From Clostridiales bacterium (lineage in GTDB: Bacteria > Bacillota > Clostridia > Lachnospirales > Lachnospiraceae), in contig JAHZHF010000206.1 in NCBI GenBank assembly GCA_019420405.1, positions 1-5,483 of the forward strand: DNA of 5,483 bases. Reading direction: 5' to 3'. The position numbers were made by a program, and so were the translations under genes. Below the pieces are notes generated by a model. That model worked only from the letters and a program-made list of their open reading frames with translations. It had not been told where the DNA came from and did no database searches. Positions 1 to 5,347 of the stretch are shown here, one piece after another (positions within the stretch are counted from its first letter, which is position 1; every line of letters begins with the position of its first letter).

Positions 1-276
1 GGAGGGGCAGGAGGGACATGCGCCTTTGGAGGAATCTGCTGGAAGATCTTAGAAGACGAAGAGGTGTTGTTAAGCGGCGCGCAGGGATTGTTTGAGTGAA
101 ACGAGTTGCCCTGCGCACCGCTTTGCCCTTAAACAACTCTTCGGATTCTTAGATCCTTCCCAGATTCCGGAACGAAGCATGGAACTCCTGTCCCTTCATC
201 AGAATACGATTTTCAAAACATTCCGCCCCCGCTTACGGACGTATTTAGTGGAAACTGTTAGTGAACTAAATAGCTG
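1..276. repeat. Long palindromic dispersed repeat, left copy (5' part outside window)
   Basis: This gene-free stretch is a long imperfect inverted repeat. Positions about 3-86 pair with about 109-195 around a 22-nt loop (87-108). Visible paired blocks, from outside in, are 3-13 with 185-195 (11 bp, one G-T), 17-21 with 177-181, 31-38 with 161-168 (8 bp), 45-49 with 151-155, 51-54 with 146-149, 57-63 with 137-143, 67-71 with 132-136, and a GC-rich core 72-86 with 109-123. The outer part of the right arm (196-276) has its partner before position 1, so I estimate a full element of about 350 bp. The same sequence, reverse complemented, recurs at 5348-5483, which sets the right boundary near 276 (GCTG). 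The element ends 5 bp beyond the DJ-1 stop codon. It could be a structured RNA or 3'-UTR, a large bidirectional terminator, or a MITE-like element. I see no transposase or protein of its own. Because it is palindromic, no orientation can be assigned. Confidence 0.85.
72..123. other. GC-rich core hairpin of the left repeat
   Basis: Positions 72-86 and 109-123 form a 15-bp stem with a single mismatch (C78 opposite A117, which becomes a G-U pair if the minus strand is transcribed). The 22-nt loop contains a smaller 4-bp stem, GTTT (90-93) with AAAC (99-102), capped by GAGTG. This is the apex of the long palindrome. Asymmetric bulges (64-66 on one side, 124-131 on the other) separate it from the lower stem. 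No T-run follows it directly, so on its own it is not a textbook intrinsic terminator. The second copy is cut off just before this core would begin. Confidence 0.75.
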
Positions 277-281
277 AACGG

Positions 282-830
282 TTACTTATACACAATGGAT
301 CTCCCGATCTCGTCCGCTTTCTTCTCTCCAGCCAGAAGCGCCGTCAGCTCCAGCGCAAAGGGAATAGCCGCACCCATACCTCTTCCTGTCGTCACATGGC
401 CGTCCGTCACAGCCGGATCCTGTACTACCTCTGCACAGTCCAGCCCCTCCTCAAAAGAGGGATATGCACACGCTTTCCGCCCTTTTAAAATCCCAAGCTC
501 ACTTAAGATGCTCGGAGCTGCGCAGATAGCTGCAATATGCTTCTTCTTCCGGTCAAAGTCAACCAGCAGCTCAGTAAGTCCGCTGTGTGCTTTCAGATTT
601 AAGGTTCCCGGCATACCTCCCGGCAGTACGAGCATATCCGCCTCTGCCGCTTCCGCCTCTTCAAAAACGCTGTCCGCCTCAACCTGAATCCCGTGAGCTC
701 CTTTGATCTGTTTTCGCCCCATGACCGATACCATCTCCGTCTCGATTCCCGCCCGGCGGAGGATATCCACCACGGTCAGTCCTTCAATCTCCTCGAAACC
801 GTCTGCCAGAAAAACACAAACCTTCTTCAT
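282..830 (-). CDS. DJ-1/PfpI family protein (DJ-1 subfamily)
   Basis: This encodes 182 residues, the usual length of single-domain DJ-1 proteins, with no signal peptide, so it is probably cytosolic. The N-terminal strand is followed by ADGFEEIE (9-16); Glu16 aligns with the conserved acid Glu18 of human DJ-1. LVLPGGMPG (67-75) and the nucleophile elbow AAICAAPSIL (100-109) follow, with Cys103 in the position of DJ-1 Cys106. A C-terminal TTGRGMGAAIPFAL segment (147-160) is typical of the family. Known members include protein chaperones, protective enzymes acting on glyoxals, and proteins of unknown activity, so the substrate cannot be fixed from sequence. The human DJ-1 His126 position is Tyr123, as is common in bacterial members. 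The start is supported by an AGAAGGA-like ribosome binding site just upstream (about 836-843). The gene is divergent from the CYTH gene. Its stop lies 5 bp from the long palindromic repeat, so its mRNA probably runs into that hairpin. Family assignment is very secure; the biochemical role is not. Confidence 0.93.
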   Translation of the reverse strand: MKKVCVFLADGFEEIEGLTVVDILRRAGIETEMVSVMGRKQIKGAHGIQVEADSVFEEAEAAEADMLVLPGGMPGTLNLKAHSGLTELLVDFDRKKKHIAAICAAPSILSELGILKGRKACAYPSFEEGLDCAEVVQDPAVTDGHVTTGRGMGAAIPFALELTALLAGEKKADEIGRSIVYK

Positions 831-1050
831 CTTTTTTCCTTCTTTCTATAAAATAAATTCAAGACCTGATACTGCTGATGCAGATTCTCTTCGTCCAGTT
901 TATCAGACCGGAAGGACAATTGCAACGAACTAAACATTTGACCCCTCAGGGGGGGTAGCGCATCCCCCAAAAATATTCTATAATCGTTCACATACCACAG
1001 CCGAACCGGGGGCCCCCCGCATGTGCTGCATACAGGAGGGAGAATTTCAC
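831..1050. promoter_or_regulatory. Divergent intergenic region; CYTH -10 candidate at 979-984
   Basis: This 220-bp gap separates the divergent DJ-1 and CYTH genes and should hold both promoters. For the CYTH gene, TATAAT at 979-984 is a perfect -10 match about 70 bp before the start, but there is no good -35 box 16-18 bp upstream (the sequence there is near TAGCGC). A TTGACC at 938-943 is too far away. I could not settle a DJ-1 promoter. The region has striking G and C runs: G7 at 949-955, C5 at 964-968 (able to pair with 951-955), and the palindrome GGGGGCCCCC at 1008-1017 in the presumed CYTH leader. A strong Shine-Dalgarno sequence AGGAGGG lies at 1034-1040. Confidence 0.4.
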
Positions 1051-1503
1051 ATGGAAATCGAGAGAAAATTTCTCATTAAAAATTTACAGCAGTTACCATT
1101 CCGGCCGGAGGACTATCCCTGCCGCCGGATCGAACAGGGCTATCTGTGTACCGATCCCGTTGTCCGCGTCCGCAGAGACGGCAGTGACTTTTTTCTCACC
1201 TACAAGTCCCGGGGACTCATGGCACGGGAAGAATACAATCTTCCCCTGACGGAAGAAGCATATTCTCATCTTATAGCCAAAGCGGACGGCCGTATTATTA
1301 CAAAGACGAGATATGTTATTCCTCTGGAAAACGGGCTCAAGCTGGAGCTTGATCTCTTTGAAGGCGGGCTGGCTCCACTGATCCTGGCAGAGATCGAATT
1401 TCCCGATGAACAGTCCGCCCGGGATTACCGGGCTCCCGGATGGCTCGGCGAGGATGTGACTTATTCCTCCGACTACCACAACAGCACGCTCAGCAAAAAA
1501 TAG
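1051..1503 (+). CDS. CYTH domain protein (triphosphate tunnel metalloenzyme)
   Basis: This 150-residue protein consists of a single CYTH domain. The N-terminal ExExK signature is MEIERKF (Glu2, Glu4, Lys6), the tunnel-wall motif that gives the superfamily its metal and triphosphate binding. Basic residues expected to hold the polyphosphate follow in RVRRDG (39-44), LTYKSRG (49-55) and TKTRY (84-88). Acidic metal-binding positions appear in KLELDLFEG (97-105) and AEIEF (113-117). Known members hydrolyse inorganic triphosphate or thiamine triphosphate, or are class IV adenylate cyclases. The short stand-alone bacterial form most often acts as a tripolyphosphatase, but the substrate here is inferred only. 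I chose the ATG at 1051, not the in-frame ATG at 1021, because the AGGAGGG ribosome binding site (1034-1040) lies between them and the motif normally begins at the N-terminus. The protein is cytosolic and monocistronic by context. A possible weak terminator follows at 1546-1568. Confidence 0.92.
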   Translation: MEIERKFLIKNLQQLPFRPEDYPCRRIEQGYLCTDPVVRVRRDGSDFFLTYKSRGLMAREEYNLPLTEEAYSHLIAKADGRIITKTRYVIPLENGLKLELDLFEGGLAPLILAEIEFPDEQSARDYRAPGWLGEDVTYSSDYHNSTLSKK

Positions 1504-1542
1504 CCCACACTAGTTCTCACTTTTATTGAATATTGGTTTTAA

Positions 1543-1589
1543 CACGCAACGCTTTGTTGCTTTTATTTGAAAACAACACGTTTTGTTGC
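1543..1589 (+). promoter_or_regulatory. Tandem operator-like sites upstream of the Xre gene
   Basis: Two related elements lie 29 bp apart. They share the 12-mer ACGYTTTGTTGC (1549-1560 and 1578-1589, one difference). The first is an inverted repeat, GCAAC (1546-1550) and GTTGC (1556-1560) with a 5-bp spacer. The second, 1572-1587, is a near-perfect 16-bp palindrome (7 of 8 pairs) centred on ACGT. They sit just upstream of the presumed -35 region of the Xre gene, where a Cro/CI-like dimer would be expected to bind, so autoregulation is a reasonable inference. The first palindrome is also followed by TTTTATTT (1561-1568), so it could instead be, or double as, a weak intrinsic terminator for the CYTH gene. 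Confidence 0.5.
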
Positions 1590-1603
1590 ATAACACTTTC
1601 TGA

Positions 1604-1662
1604 ACTGGAAAAATTGTTATAATGATGAAAATTTAAAGGTTTCTCACAATTATTTTTCCAGT
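1604..1662. promoter_or_regulatory. Xre promoter with bracketing 11-bp inverted repeat
   Basis: TATAAT at 1618-1623, preceded by TG at 1615-1616, forms an extended -10 (TG-N-TATAAT). The -35 17 bp upstream is weak (ACTTTC, 1595-1600), as often seen with extended -10 promoters. The promoter is bracketed by a perfect 11-bp inverted repeat, ACTGGAAAAAT at 1604-1614 and ATTTTTCCAGT at 1652-1662. Pairing extends inward through ATTGT/ACAAT if a 2-nt bulge is allowed. The left arm lies in the -35/-10 spacer and would not be transcribed from this promoter, so the repeat is more likely a DNA-level binding or looping site than an RNA hairpin. The right arm abuts the GGAGG ribosome binding site (1668-1672). 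Confidence 0.6.
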
Positions 1663-1679
1663 AAGATGGAGGTGTTTCC

Positions 1680-2054
1680 GTGTCCAATATTCAACTCGCA
1701 GAAAATCTGCGCAGACTCAGGGAAGATTATGGCTATACACAGAAGCAGATTGGCGAAAAACTGAATATCTCACGTCAGGCATACTCCAACTACGAAAACG
1801 GGAAGAGGATACCGGATATTTTTCTGCTTGTGCGCATCGCTGATATTTACCATCTCTCACTGGAACAGCTTCTCACACAGAATTGCCGGAAGGCGGGTGT
1901 AATTAACGAGTCTTCTCGCCCGTATTACACCGCCATGATCGAGGACACTGCCGATACGCTCTACCTCTCAGCAGAGGAAGTGGAGCTGGTTACTCACTAC
2001 CGCGATGCATCCGAGGAAGACCGCAAGATTGCGCGCAGAATGCTCGGTCTTTAA
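1680..2054 (+). CDS. Xre-family helix-turn-helix transcriptional regulator
   Basis: This 124-residue protein has an N-terminal HTH_3/Xre domain at about 5-62. The first DNA-contacting helices read TQKQIGEKLNI (20-30), and the recognition helix is SRQAYSNYENG (31-41), followed by RIPDIFLLVRIADIYHLSLEQLL. A linker of about 30 residues leads to a C-terminal helix pair, LSAEEVELVTHYRDASEEDRKIARRML (split about 96-111 and 112-122). That type of tail is common in small Firmicutes Xre repressors and probably dimerises. No metal site, protease domain or ligand pocket is recognisable. The start is GTG at 1680, placed 7 nt after GGAGG (1668-1672); no ATG fits the frame better. Upstream lie two tandem operator-like sites and an inverted repeat across the promoter, which suggests autoregulation. 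It is convergent with the thioesterase gene. Its regulon is unknown; no phage or toxin partner gene is adjacent. Confidence 0.9.
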   Translation: MSNIQLAENLRRLREDYGYTQKQIGEKLNISRQAYSNYENGKRIPDIFLLVRIADIYHLSLEQLLTQNCRKAGVINESSRPYYTAMIEDTADTLYLSAEEVELVTHYRDASEEDRKIARRMLGL

Positions 2055-2078
2055 ATCCGGGGGGGCAAATCCGGATTT
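2053..2078. terminator. Candidate shared terminator hairpin between convergent genes
   Basis: AAATCCGG (2053-2060) pairs perfectly with CCGGATTT (2071-2078) around a 10-nt loop containing a G7 run. The hairpin overlaps the Xre stop codon and lies 11 bp past the thioesterase stop on the other strand. Its placement suits a bidirectional terminator. However, the T-run is short on the plus side (ATTTT then A's) and essentially absent on the minus side, so efficiency is doubtful. Confidence 0.4.
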
Positions 2079-2095
2079 TAAAACGATTTTAAAAC
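2074..2095. repeat. Two tandem copies of an 11-bp unit
   Basis: GATTTTAAAAC occurs twice in perfect tandem (2074-2084 and 2085-2095). The second copy covers the last codons and TAA stop (2089-2091) of the thioesterase gene. The unit contains the palindrome TTTTAAAA. It probably arose by local slippage; a function is not evident. Confidence 0.6.
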
Positions 2096-2565
2096 CCTTC
2101 TTCCTTCCGTTTCATCCGCATCTGGCGGCGCTTTTCAGCCGCAAGCCATTCTGCCTCTTCTGCCTCGGTCTCCAGTATGAGCCGCGGCACTCTCTTCGGC
2201 TTGTCATTTTCATCCAGAGCAACCATTGTAAAATACGCCCGGTTAATCGGATGACGCATTCCATCGTTCAGATTCTCCGTATAGGTATCTACCCTCACCT
2301 CAAGGGAAGTATTCCCCACGTACGTTACTTTTCCGATGATAACCACCATTTCCCCCTGATACGCGCCGTGAATAAAACGCAGATTGTCCACAGAAGCTGT
2401 GATTACATTCGATCTTGTATGTCGCTTTGCAACCAGCCCGGCCACCTCATCCAGCCACTGCATCAGCATTCCGCCGAACAGTCTGCCCGCCGCATTCATA
2501 TGGTTCGGCCGCACCATGTGCACAGTTTCCACCAGGGAATCAGCTACCCTTCTCTCTTCTGCCAT
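2089..2565 (-). CDS. Acyl-CoA thioesterase, hotdog fold (YciA/ACOT-like)
   Basis: This 158-residue protein has one hotdog domain. Residues 15-43 carry the acyl-CoA hydrolase pattern VHMVRPNHMNAAGRLFGG followed by the central hotdog helix MLMQWLDEVAG. Asn24 and Asp39 occupy the positions usually linked to catalysis in this family. Strand motifs NVITASVDNLRFIHGAYQGE (53-72) and SLEVRVDTYTEN (87-98) complete the fold. A basic, charged tail (about 139-158, rich in Glu, Arg and Lys) extends beyond it. Family members hydrolyse acyl-CoA to free acid and CoA in the cytosol; chain-length preference cannot be read here. An AGGAG ribosome binding site lies about 11 nt before the ATG. The gene starts 40 bp after the membrane-protein stop on the same strand with no obvious terminator between, so it may be read through from the GntR operon. 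The 3' end overlaps a tandem repeat and is convergent with the Xre gene. Confidence 0.92.
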   Translation of the reverse strand: MAEERRVADSLVETVHMVRPNHMNAAGRLFGGMLMQWLDEVAGLVAKRHTRSNVITASVDNLRFIHGAYQGEMVVIIGKVTYVGNTSLEVRVDTYTENLNDGMRHPINRAYFTMVALDENDKPKRVPRLILETEAEEAEWLAAEKRRQMRMKRKEEGF

Positions 2566-2605
2566 TTATATTTCTACTCCTTTTTCTGCCATTTTGTGTC
2601 TGATG

Positions 2606-4006
2606 TTACAGCATCGCACTTATCTTATCATACCACCCGGCGGCCTCTCCGTCTATCCTGCTGTTCACATAGATCATCCATTCCTCCGTCTGAATCTCAA
2701 GAATGGGTTCATATCCCACATATAGATACATCCGGCATTTTCCTGTTTCTCTGCCCCTGAATTTTCCAAGCAGCATCCGGCCGTCCGCCGAACCGTTTGT
2801 CCTCTTATAGTCATCCTCCGGGAGTTCATCTATGAGACGCACCCCCAGAATCTCCTCATAGTCAATCTCCACATCCGAATATCCGGAAGTAATCTCCACC
2901 TGCGTATCCCCCGCCTTTAAAGCGATCGGCGTAAAGTCTATCCTCAAGAATATCACACAGAGCAGCGGAAGGCCGATCACCAGTATCCCAAAGCCGACTG
3001 CCATGCTTATCTTTCCCGCAGGCCGGGCCATATTGGTTGTGTAGTTCCAGGAGCACATCCAGTCCTGCACAAGCAGACGGCGGTCATTTGGATTGTAATA
3101 CCACCCGTTTTTCCAGTACACATCGTCGTCGATGTATACCGGAGTCCTGTCTGCATTCAGAAGAGCTCTTTTCCTTCTGCTCACATAGATAAATGCAGCG
3201 ATGATAAACACCGGAGGTATACTCTCCAGGAAAATATATACCGCAAGTGCGCCGGCCCCAATCCAGTCTGCCCCGTCCATGCACTGGGCTATAAAAAGGC
3301 TGGCCGCCACATTGACTGCATCTCCGCCGAGGAGCGCCCAGGACCAGGCGCTTTTCTGCATCCGGTTGATCTCCAGGTTCACCCCGGTATCCTCACTGTA
3401 CACTTTGTTCGCTGTCCGCCGGTAGATCATCTGGAGAACAAAGAACAGGGCGCTGAGAAATACGCCGGAAAAGAGGAATATCCATCCTCCGTCCACCTCC
3501 GCTATATACCGCCTGACCCCCGGCAGGAGACAGGGCAAAAGAACAAGCCCCAGACATACCAGATGCCACCACGGAGATGCTCCCATCTTCCCGGACAGAG
3601 CAGAAGTTTTCGTATCTGCCGCCAGGATCCTGCTGCCTCCGCATCCGACCCAGCCTTTCTCCACCTTCATGTCGTATAACTTTCTATGCGCCACACACAG
3701 CAGTCCCATCGCACCGACACACAGCTCGACCAGCCAGACGGACCACGCAATCATAAACACAGACACATACCAGAAGTTCAGCGCACAGATGAGCACGCTT
3801 GCAACCACATTCCAGAAATAAAACCTGCCGGAACGTTTATGATACCTCTCTATAAACGATATCACCTCTTCACTCTGAGCCGCACTCTGAGGAATATGCA
3901 CCCCCATAAGAGCCCCATCCTCATATTTCCACTTCTTTCCATATACGCCGTAGAAAATGCCGACCGTGACAAGATCAATCACAAGGAATATCCAGAACAT
4001 CATCAT
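2606..4006 (-). CDS. Multi-pass membrane protein, DUF5808-type, with C-terminal PH-like domain
   Basis: This 466-residue integral membrane protein has about eight hydrophobic segments, near 2-22, 62-83, 84-106, 146-165, 173-195, 221-242, 248-276 and 332-354. Between the last two lies a conserved patch, YIDDDVYWKNGWYYNPND (291-308) then RRLLVQDW and a following NYTTNMARP. This matches the DUF5808 pattern (Asp-rich, YWK-G-YYNPND-R) found in DUF1648-like Firmicutes membrane proteins. Residues about 356-466 form a soluble tail resembling a bacterial PH-like domain (IDYEEILGVRLI, LLGKFRG, GKCRMYLYV, ILEIQTEE). No enzyme motif is visible; the function is unknown, and a role in envelope stress or immunity-like protection (as for DUF1648/SdpI relatives) is only speculation. 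The start is the first of three consecutive ATG codons (4006, 4003, 4000); GGAGG inside the GntR 3' end sits about 8 nt before the first. The 3-bp gap to the GntR stop implies translational coupling and a shared function. Confidence 0.85.
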   Translation of the reverse strand: MMMFWIFLVIDLVTVGIFYGVYGKKWKYEDGALMGVHIPQSAAQSEEVISFIERYHKRSGRFYFWNVVASVLICALNFWYVSVFMIAWSVWLVELCVGAMGLLCVAHRKLYDMKVEKGWVGCGGSRILAADTKTSALSGKMGASPWWHLVCLGLVLLPCLLPGVRRYIAEVDGGWIFLFSGVFLSALFFVLQMIYRRTANKVYSEDTGVNLEINRMQKSAWSWALLGGDAVNVAASLFIAQCMDGADWIGAGALAVYIFLESIPPVFIIAAFIYVSRRKRALLNADRTPVYIDDDVYWKNGWYYNPNDRRLLVQDWMCSWNYTTNMARPAGKISMAVGFGILVIGLPLLCVIFLRIDFTPIALKAGDTQVEITSGYSDVEIDYEEILGVRLIDELPEDDYKRTNGSADGRMLLGKFRGRETGKCRMYLYVGYEPILEIQTEEWMIYVNSRIDGEAAGWYDKISAML

Positions 4007-4009
4007 AAG

Positions 4010-4381
4010 TCATCCCTCCATTTCCGCAAAAGCCGCTTCGCACATTCTGACAAATTCTTCCTTATCGACGCCTCTGATCTTTGCCTCCGCGCTCAGCAGT
4101 TCCAGATCTCCTTCCATCTTCTCGAGGAAAAACTCCCTCCTGTCCGGACGGCGCACAACCGCGCCCCTCCTCCGGTCCGTCTCGATGAACCCCTCCGCTT
4201 TCAGAAGCTGGTAAGCCTTGCTCACAGTCATATTATTGACTCCCAGATCCGCCGCGAGCTGCCGCACCGTGGGAAGGGACTCACCGTCAGAGAGTTCTCC
4301 TCTCCCGATTCCCTTGACGATCTCGTTTCTGAGCTGTTCATAGATCGGTGTAGTGCCTGCCATATCGATCTTAATAATCAT
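4010..4381 (-). CDS. GntR-family transcriptional regulator, YtrA-like
   Basis: This 123-residue protein has a GntR winged helix-turn-helix at about 10-78: TTPIYEQLRNEIVKG, then GESLPTVRQLAADLGVNNMTVSKAYQLLKAEGFIETDRRRGAVV. The rest is a short helical tail (about 82-122). The short C-terminus without a ligand-binding domain is characteristic of the YtrA subfamily, which usually represses its own operon of membrane or ABC transport genes. I chose the ATG at 4381, not the in-frame one at 4417, because AGGAGGAA (4387-4394) lies 7 nt upstream of it and the family normally starts with a short strand such as MIIKID. The gene is first in the minus-strand cluster, 3 bp before the DUF5808-type membrane gene. 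A strong palindrome over its promoter (4433-4457) is the likely autoregulatory operator. The inducing signal is unknown; envelope stress or antibiotics are typical for the subfamily. Confidence 0.93.
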   Translation of the reverse strand: MIIKIDMAGTTPIYEQLRNEIVKGIGRGELSDGESLPTVRQLAADLGVNNMTVSKAYQLLKAEGFIETDRRRGAVVRRPDRREFFLEKMEGDLELLSAEAKIRGVDKEEFVRMCEAAFAEMEG

Positions 4382-4432
4382 AGGGATTCCTCCTCTCGCA
4401 TCTATCTTCATACGCAATGTATATTTTTTATT

Positions 4433-4465
4433 TTTGTATTATATCACATAATACAAATAATACAA
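4433..4465 (-). promoter_or_regulatory. GntR promoter overlapped by a three-half-site operator
   Basis: TTTGTATTAT (4433-4442) and ATAATACAAA (4448-4457) form a perfect 10-bp inverted repeat with a 5-bp spacer. A third half-site, ATAATACAA (4457-4465), follows directly as a tandem copy of 4448-4456. On the minus strand, TATAAT (4438-4443) and TTGTAT (4460-4465), 16 bp apart, make a good sigma-A promoter for the GntR operon, and the operator covers both boxes. Repression by the adjacent GntR protein is therefore the simplest reading. The site looks like the short AT-rich palindromes bound by YtrA-type regulators, but binding is inferred. Confidence 0.72.
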
Positions 4466-4502
4466 TATATTTTCCAAAACCCGTGCAATTCTGCCTGTAC
4501 TG

Positions 4503-4511
4503 TGCTATCAT
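4503..4511 (+). promoter_or_regulatory. Possible promoter for the EFR1-type gene
   Basis: TG-C-TATCAT (4503-4511) resembles an extended -10 box, 39 bp before the chosen start codon. The hexamer 17 bp upstream (GTGCAA, 4483-4488) is a poor -35. It lies about 45 bp from the GntR operator, so co-regulation by GntR is possible but unproven. Confidence 0.35.
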
Positions 4512-4550
4512 CTATCATATATGCATACATACAAAGGAGTGTTTGACTTT

Positions 4551-5333
4551 ATGAAAATGAATGAATTAAAGCTGGTCTATTTCAGCCCTACGGGCTCGAC
4601 ACGCAAGATCATCATGGAAACCGCCCGGAGCATCGAACTGAAATCTGTATCCTTCGATTTGTCCGTTTATAAAGAGAAAAAGCCGGTGCTCAAATTCGGC
4701 GCAAACGATTTTGTCCTGTTTGGAATCCCTGTATATTACGGCCGGGTTCCCGCGCTATTTATGGAATATCTGGAGAATATCTCCGGAGACAACACCCCCG
4801 CCGCGCTGGTTGCCACCTACGGCTGCCGCCAGTACGAGGACGCTCTCCTGGAGCTGAAAAACGAGGCAGAGAAACGCGGTTTCAAAATCATCGGCGCCGC
4901 TGCATTTCCGGCGAAACATTCCATCGTCCCGGTGATCGGAGCGAGACGTCCCGGAAAAGCAGATTTAAAAACCGCCGCAGAATACGGAACCGAGCTCAAC
5001 CGCAGGCTCCGCAAAGAAAATGATTTCTCCGGTTTAAACCTTATGGTTCCCGGAAACACCCCCTACCGGAAATACGGGAAAAATTCCCTGTTTCCAAAGG
5101 CGGACACCAGTCTGTGCACCGAGTGCGGCGCCTGCGCCAAAGTCTGTCCCGCGGGCGCTATCTCCATCTCAGATCCGAAGAAGACCGACCACAAAAAATG
5201 TATCGGCTGCATGAAGTGCGTGCAGATCTGTAAACAGAAGGCAAAGAGTGTAAACTCGCTGAAAATGGATCTGGCAGAACGGAAACTGTTAAAAGTATGC
5301 CAGAGCGACAGAGAGCCGGAAATCTTTCTGTAA
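4551..5333 (+). CDS. EFR1-type flavodoxin/ferredoxin fusion protein
   Basis: This 260-residue cytosolic protein fuses a flavodoxin-like N-terminal half to a two-cluster ferredoxin. The flavin phosphate loop is FSPTGSTRK (11-19). FGIPVYYGRVP (57-67) and ATYGCRQYEDAL (88-99) fit the other FMN-contacting loops. The ferredoxin part has two 4Fe-4S motifs: CTECGACAKVCP, with Cys189, 192, 195 and 199, and CIGCMKCVQIC, with Cys217, 220, 223 and 227. All eight ligands are present. Such EFR1-family proteins are expected to pass electrons between iron-sulfur clusters and a flavin in anaerobes; the partners are unknown. I chose the ATG at 4551, not the in-frame one at 4521, because AAAGGAG (4533-4539) lies between them. 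Another in-frame ATG at 4557 gives a two-residue shorter form. It is transcribed divergently from the GntR operon. Its stop lies 14 bp before the second long palindromic repeat, with no separate terminator between. Confidence 0.92.
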   Translation: MKMNELKLVYFSPTGSTRKIIMETARSIELKSVSFDLSVYKEKKPVLKFGANDFVLFGIPVYYGRVPALFMEYLENISGDNTPAALVATYGCRQYEDALLELKNEAEKRGFKIIGAAAFPAKHSIVPVIGARRPGKADLKTAAEYGTELNRRLRKENDFSGLNLMVPGNTPYRKYGKNSLFPKADTSLCTECGACAKVCPAGAISISDPKKTDHKKCIGCMKCVQICKQKAKSVNSLKMDLAERKLLKVCQSDREPEIFL

Positions 5334-5347
5334 AAACTGACTGTTTA

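Noticed and set aside
92..277. 61-codon open frame inside the left repeat
   Set aside because: It starts at TTG without a ribosome binding site, lies entirely in the hairpin arm, and the aligned right copy has insertions and deletions that would break the frame.
295..687. 130-codon plus-strand open frame opposite the DJ-1 gene
   Set aside because: It is Ser/Ala-rich antisense sequence with no ribosome binding site; the opposite strand has a complete DJ-1 domain.
1021..1050. Upstream in-frame ATG of the CYTH gene as true start
   Set aside because: The AGGAGGG ribosome binding site lies between this ATG and the one at 1051, and family members begin with the ExExK motif.
1504..1679. Riboswitch or CRISPR-like repeat in the CYTH-Xre gap
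   Set aside because: The repeats are only two, short and palindromic, and lie upstream of the promoter, so they suit operator DNA better than a transcribed riboswitch or an array.
2005..2760. 251-codon plus-strand open frame
   Set aside because: It is antisense to the thioesterase and the end of the membrane-protein gene, overlaps the Xre 3' end, and its His/Pro/Ser-rich composition is typical of an antisense shadow.
4382..4417. Longer GntR N-terminus starting at 4417
   Set aside because: The strong AGGAGGAA sits between this and the ATG at 4381; the extra residues are not part of the family.
3686..4546. 286-codon plus-strand open frame
   Set aside because: It is antisense to the well-supported membrane-protein and GntR genes, crosses the GntR operator, and shows no recognisable domain.
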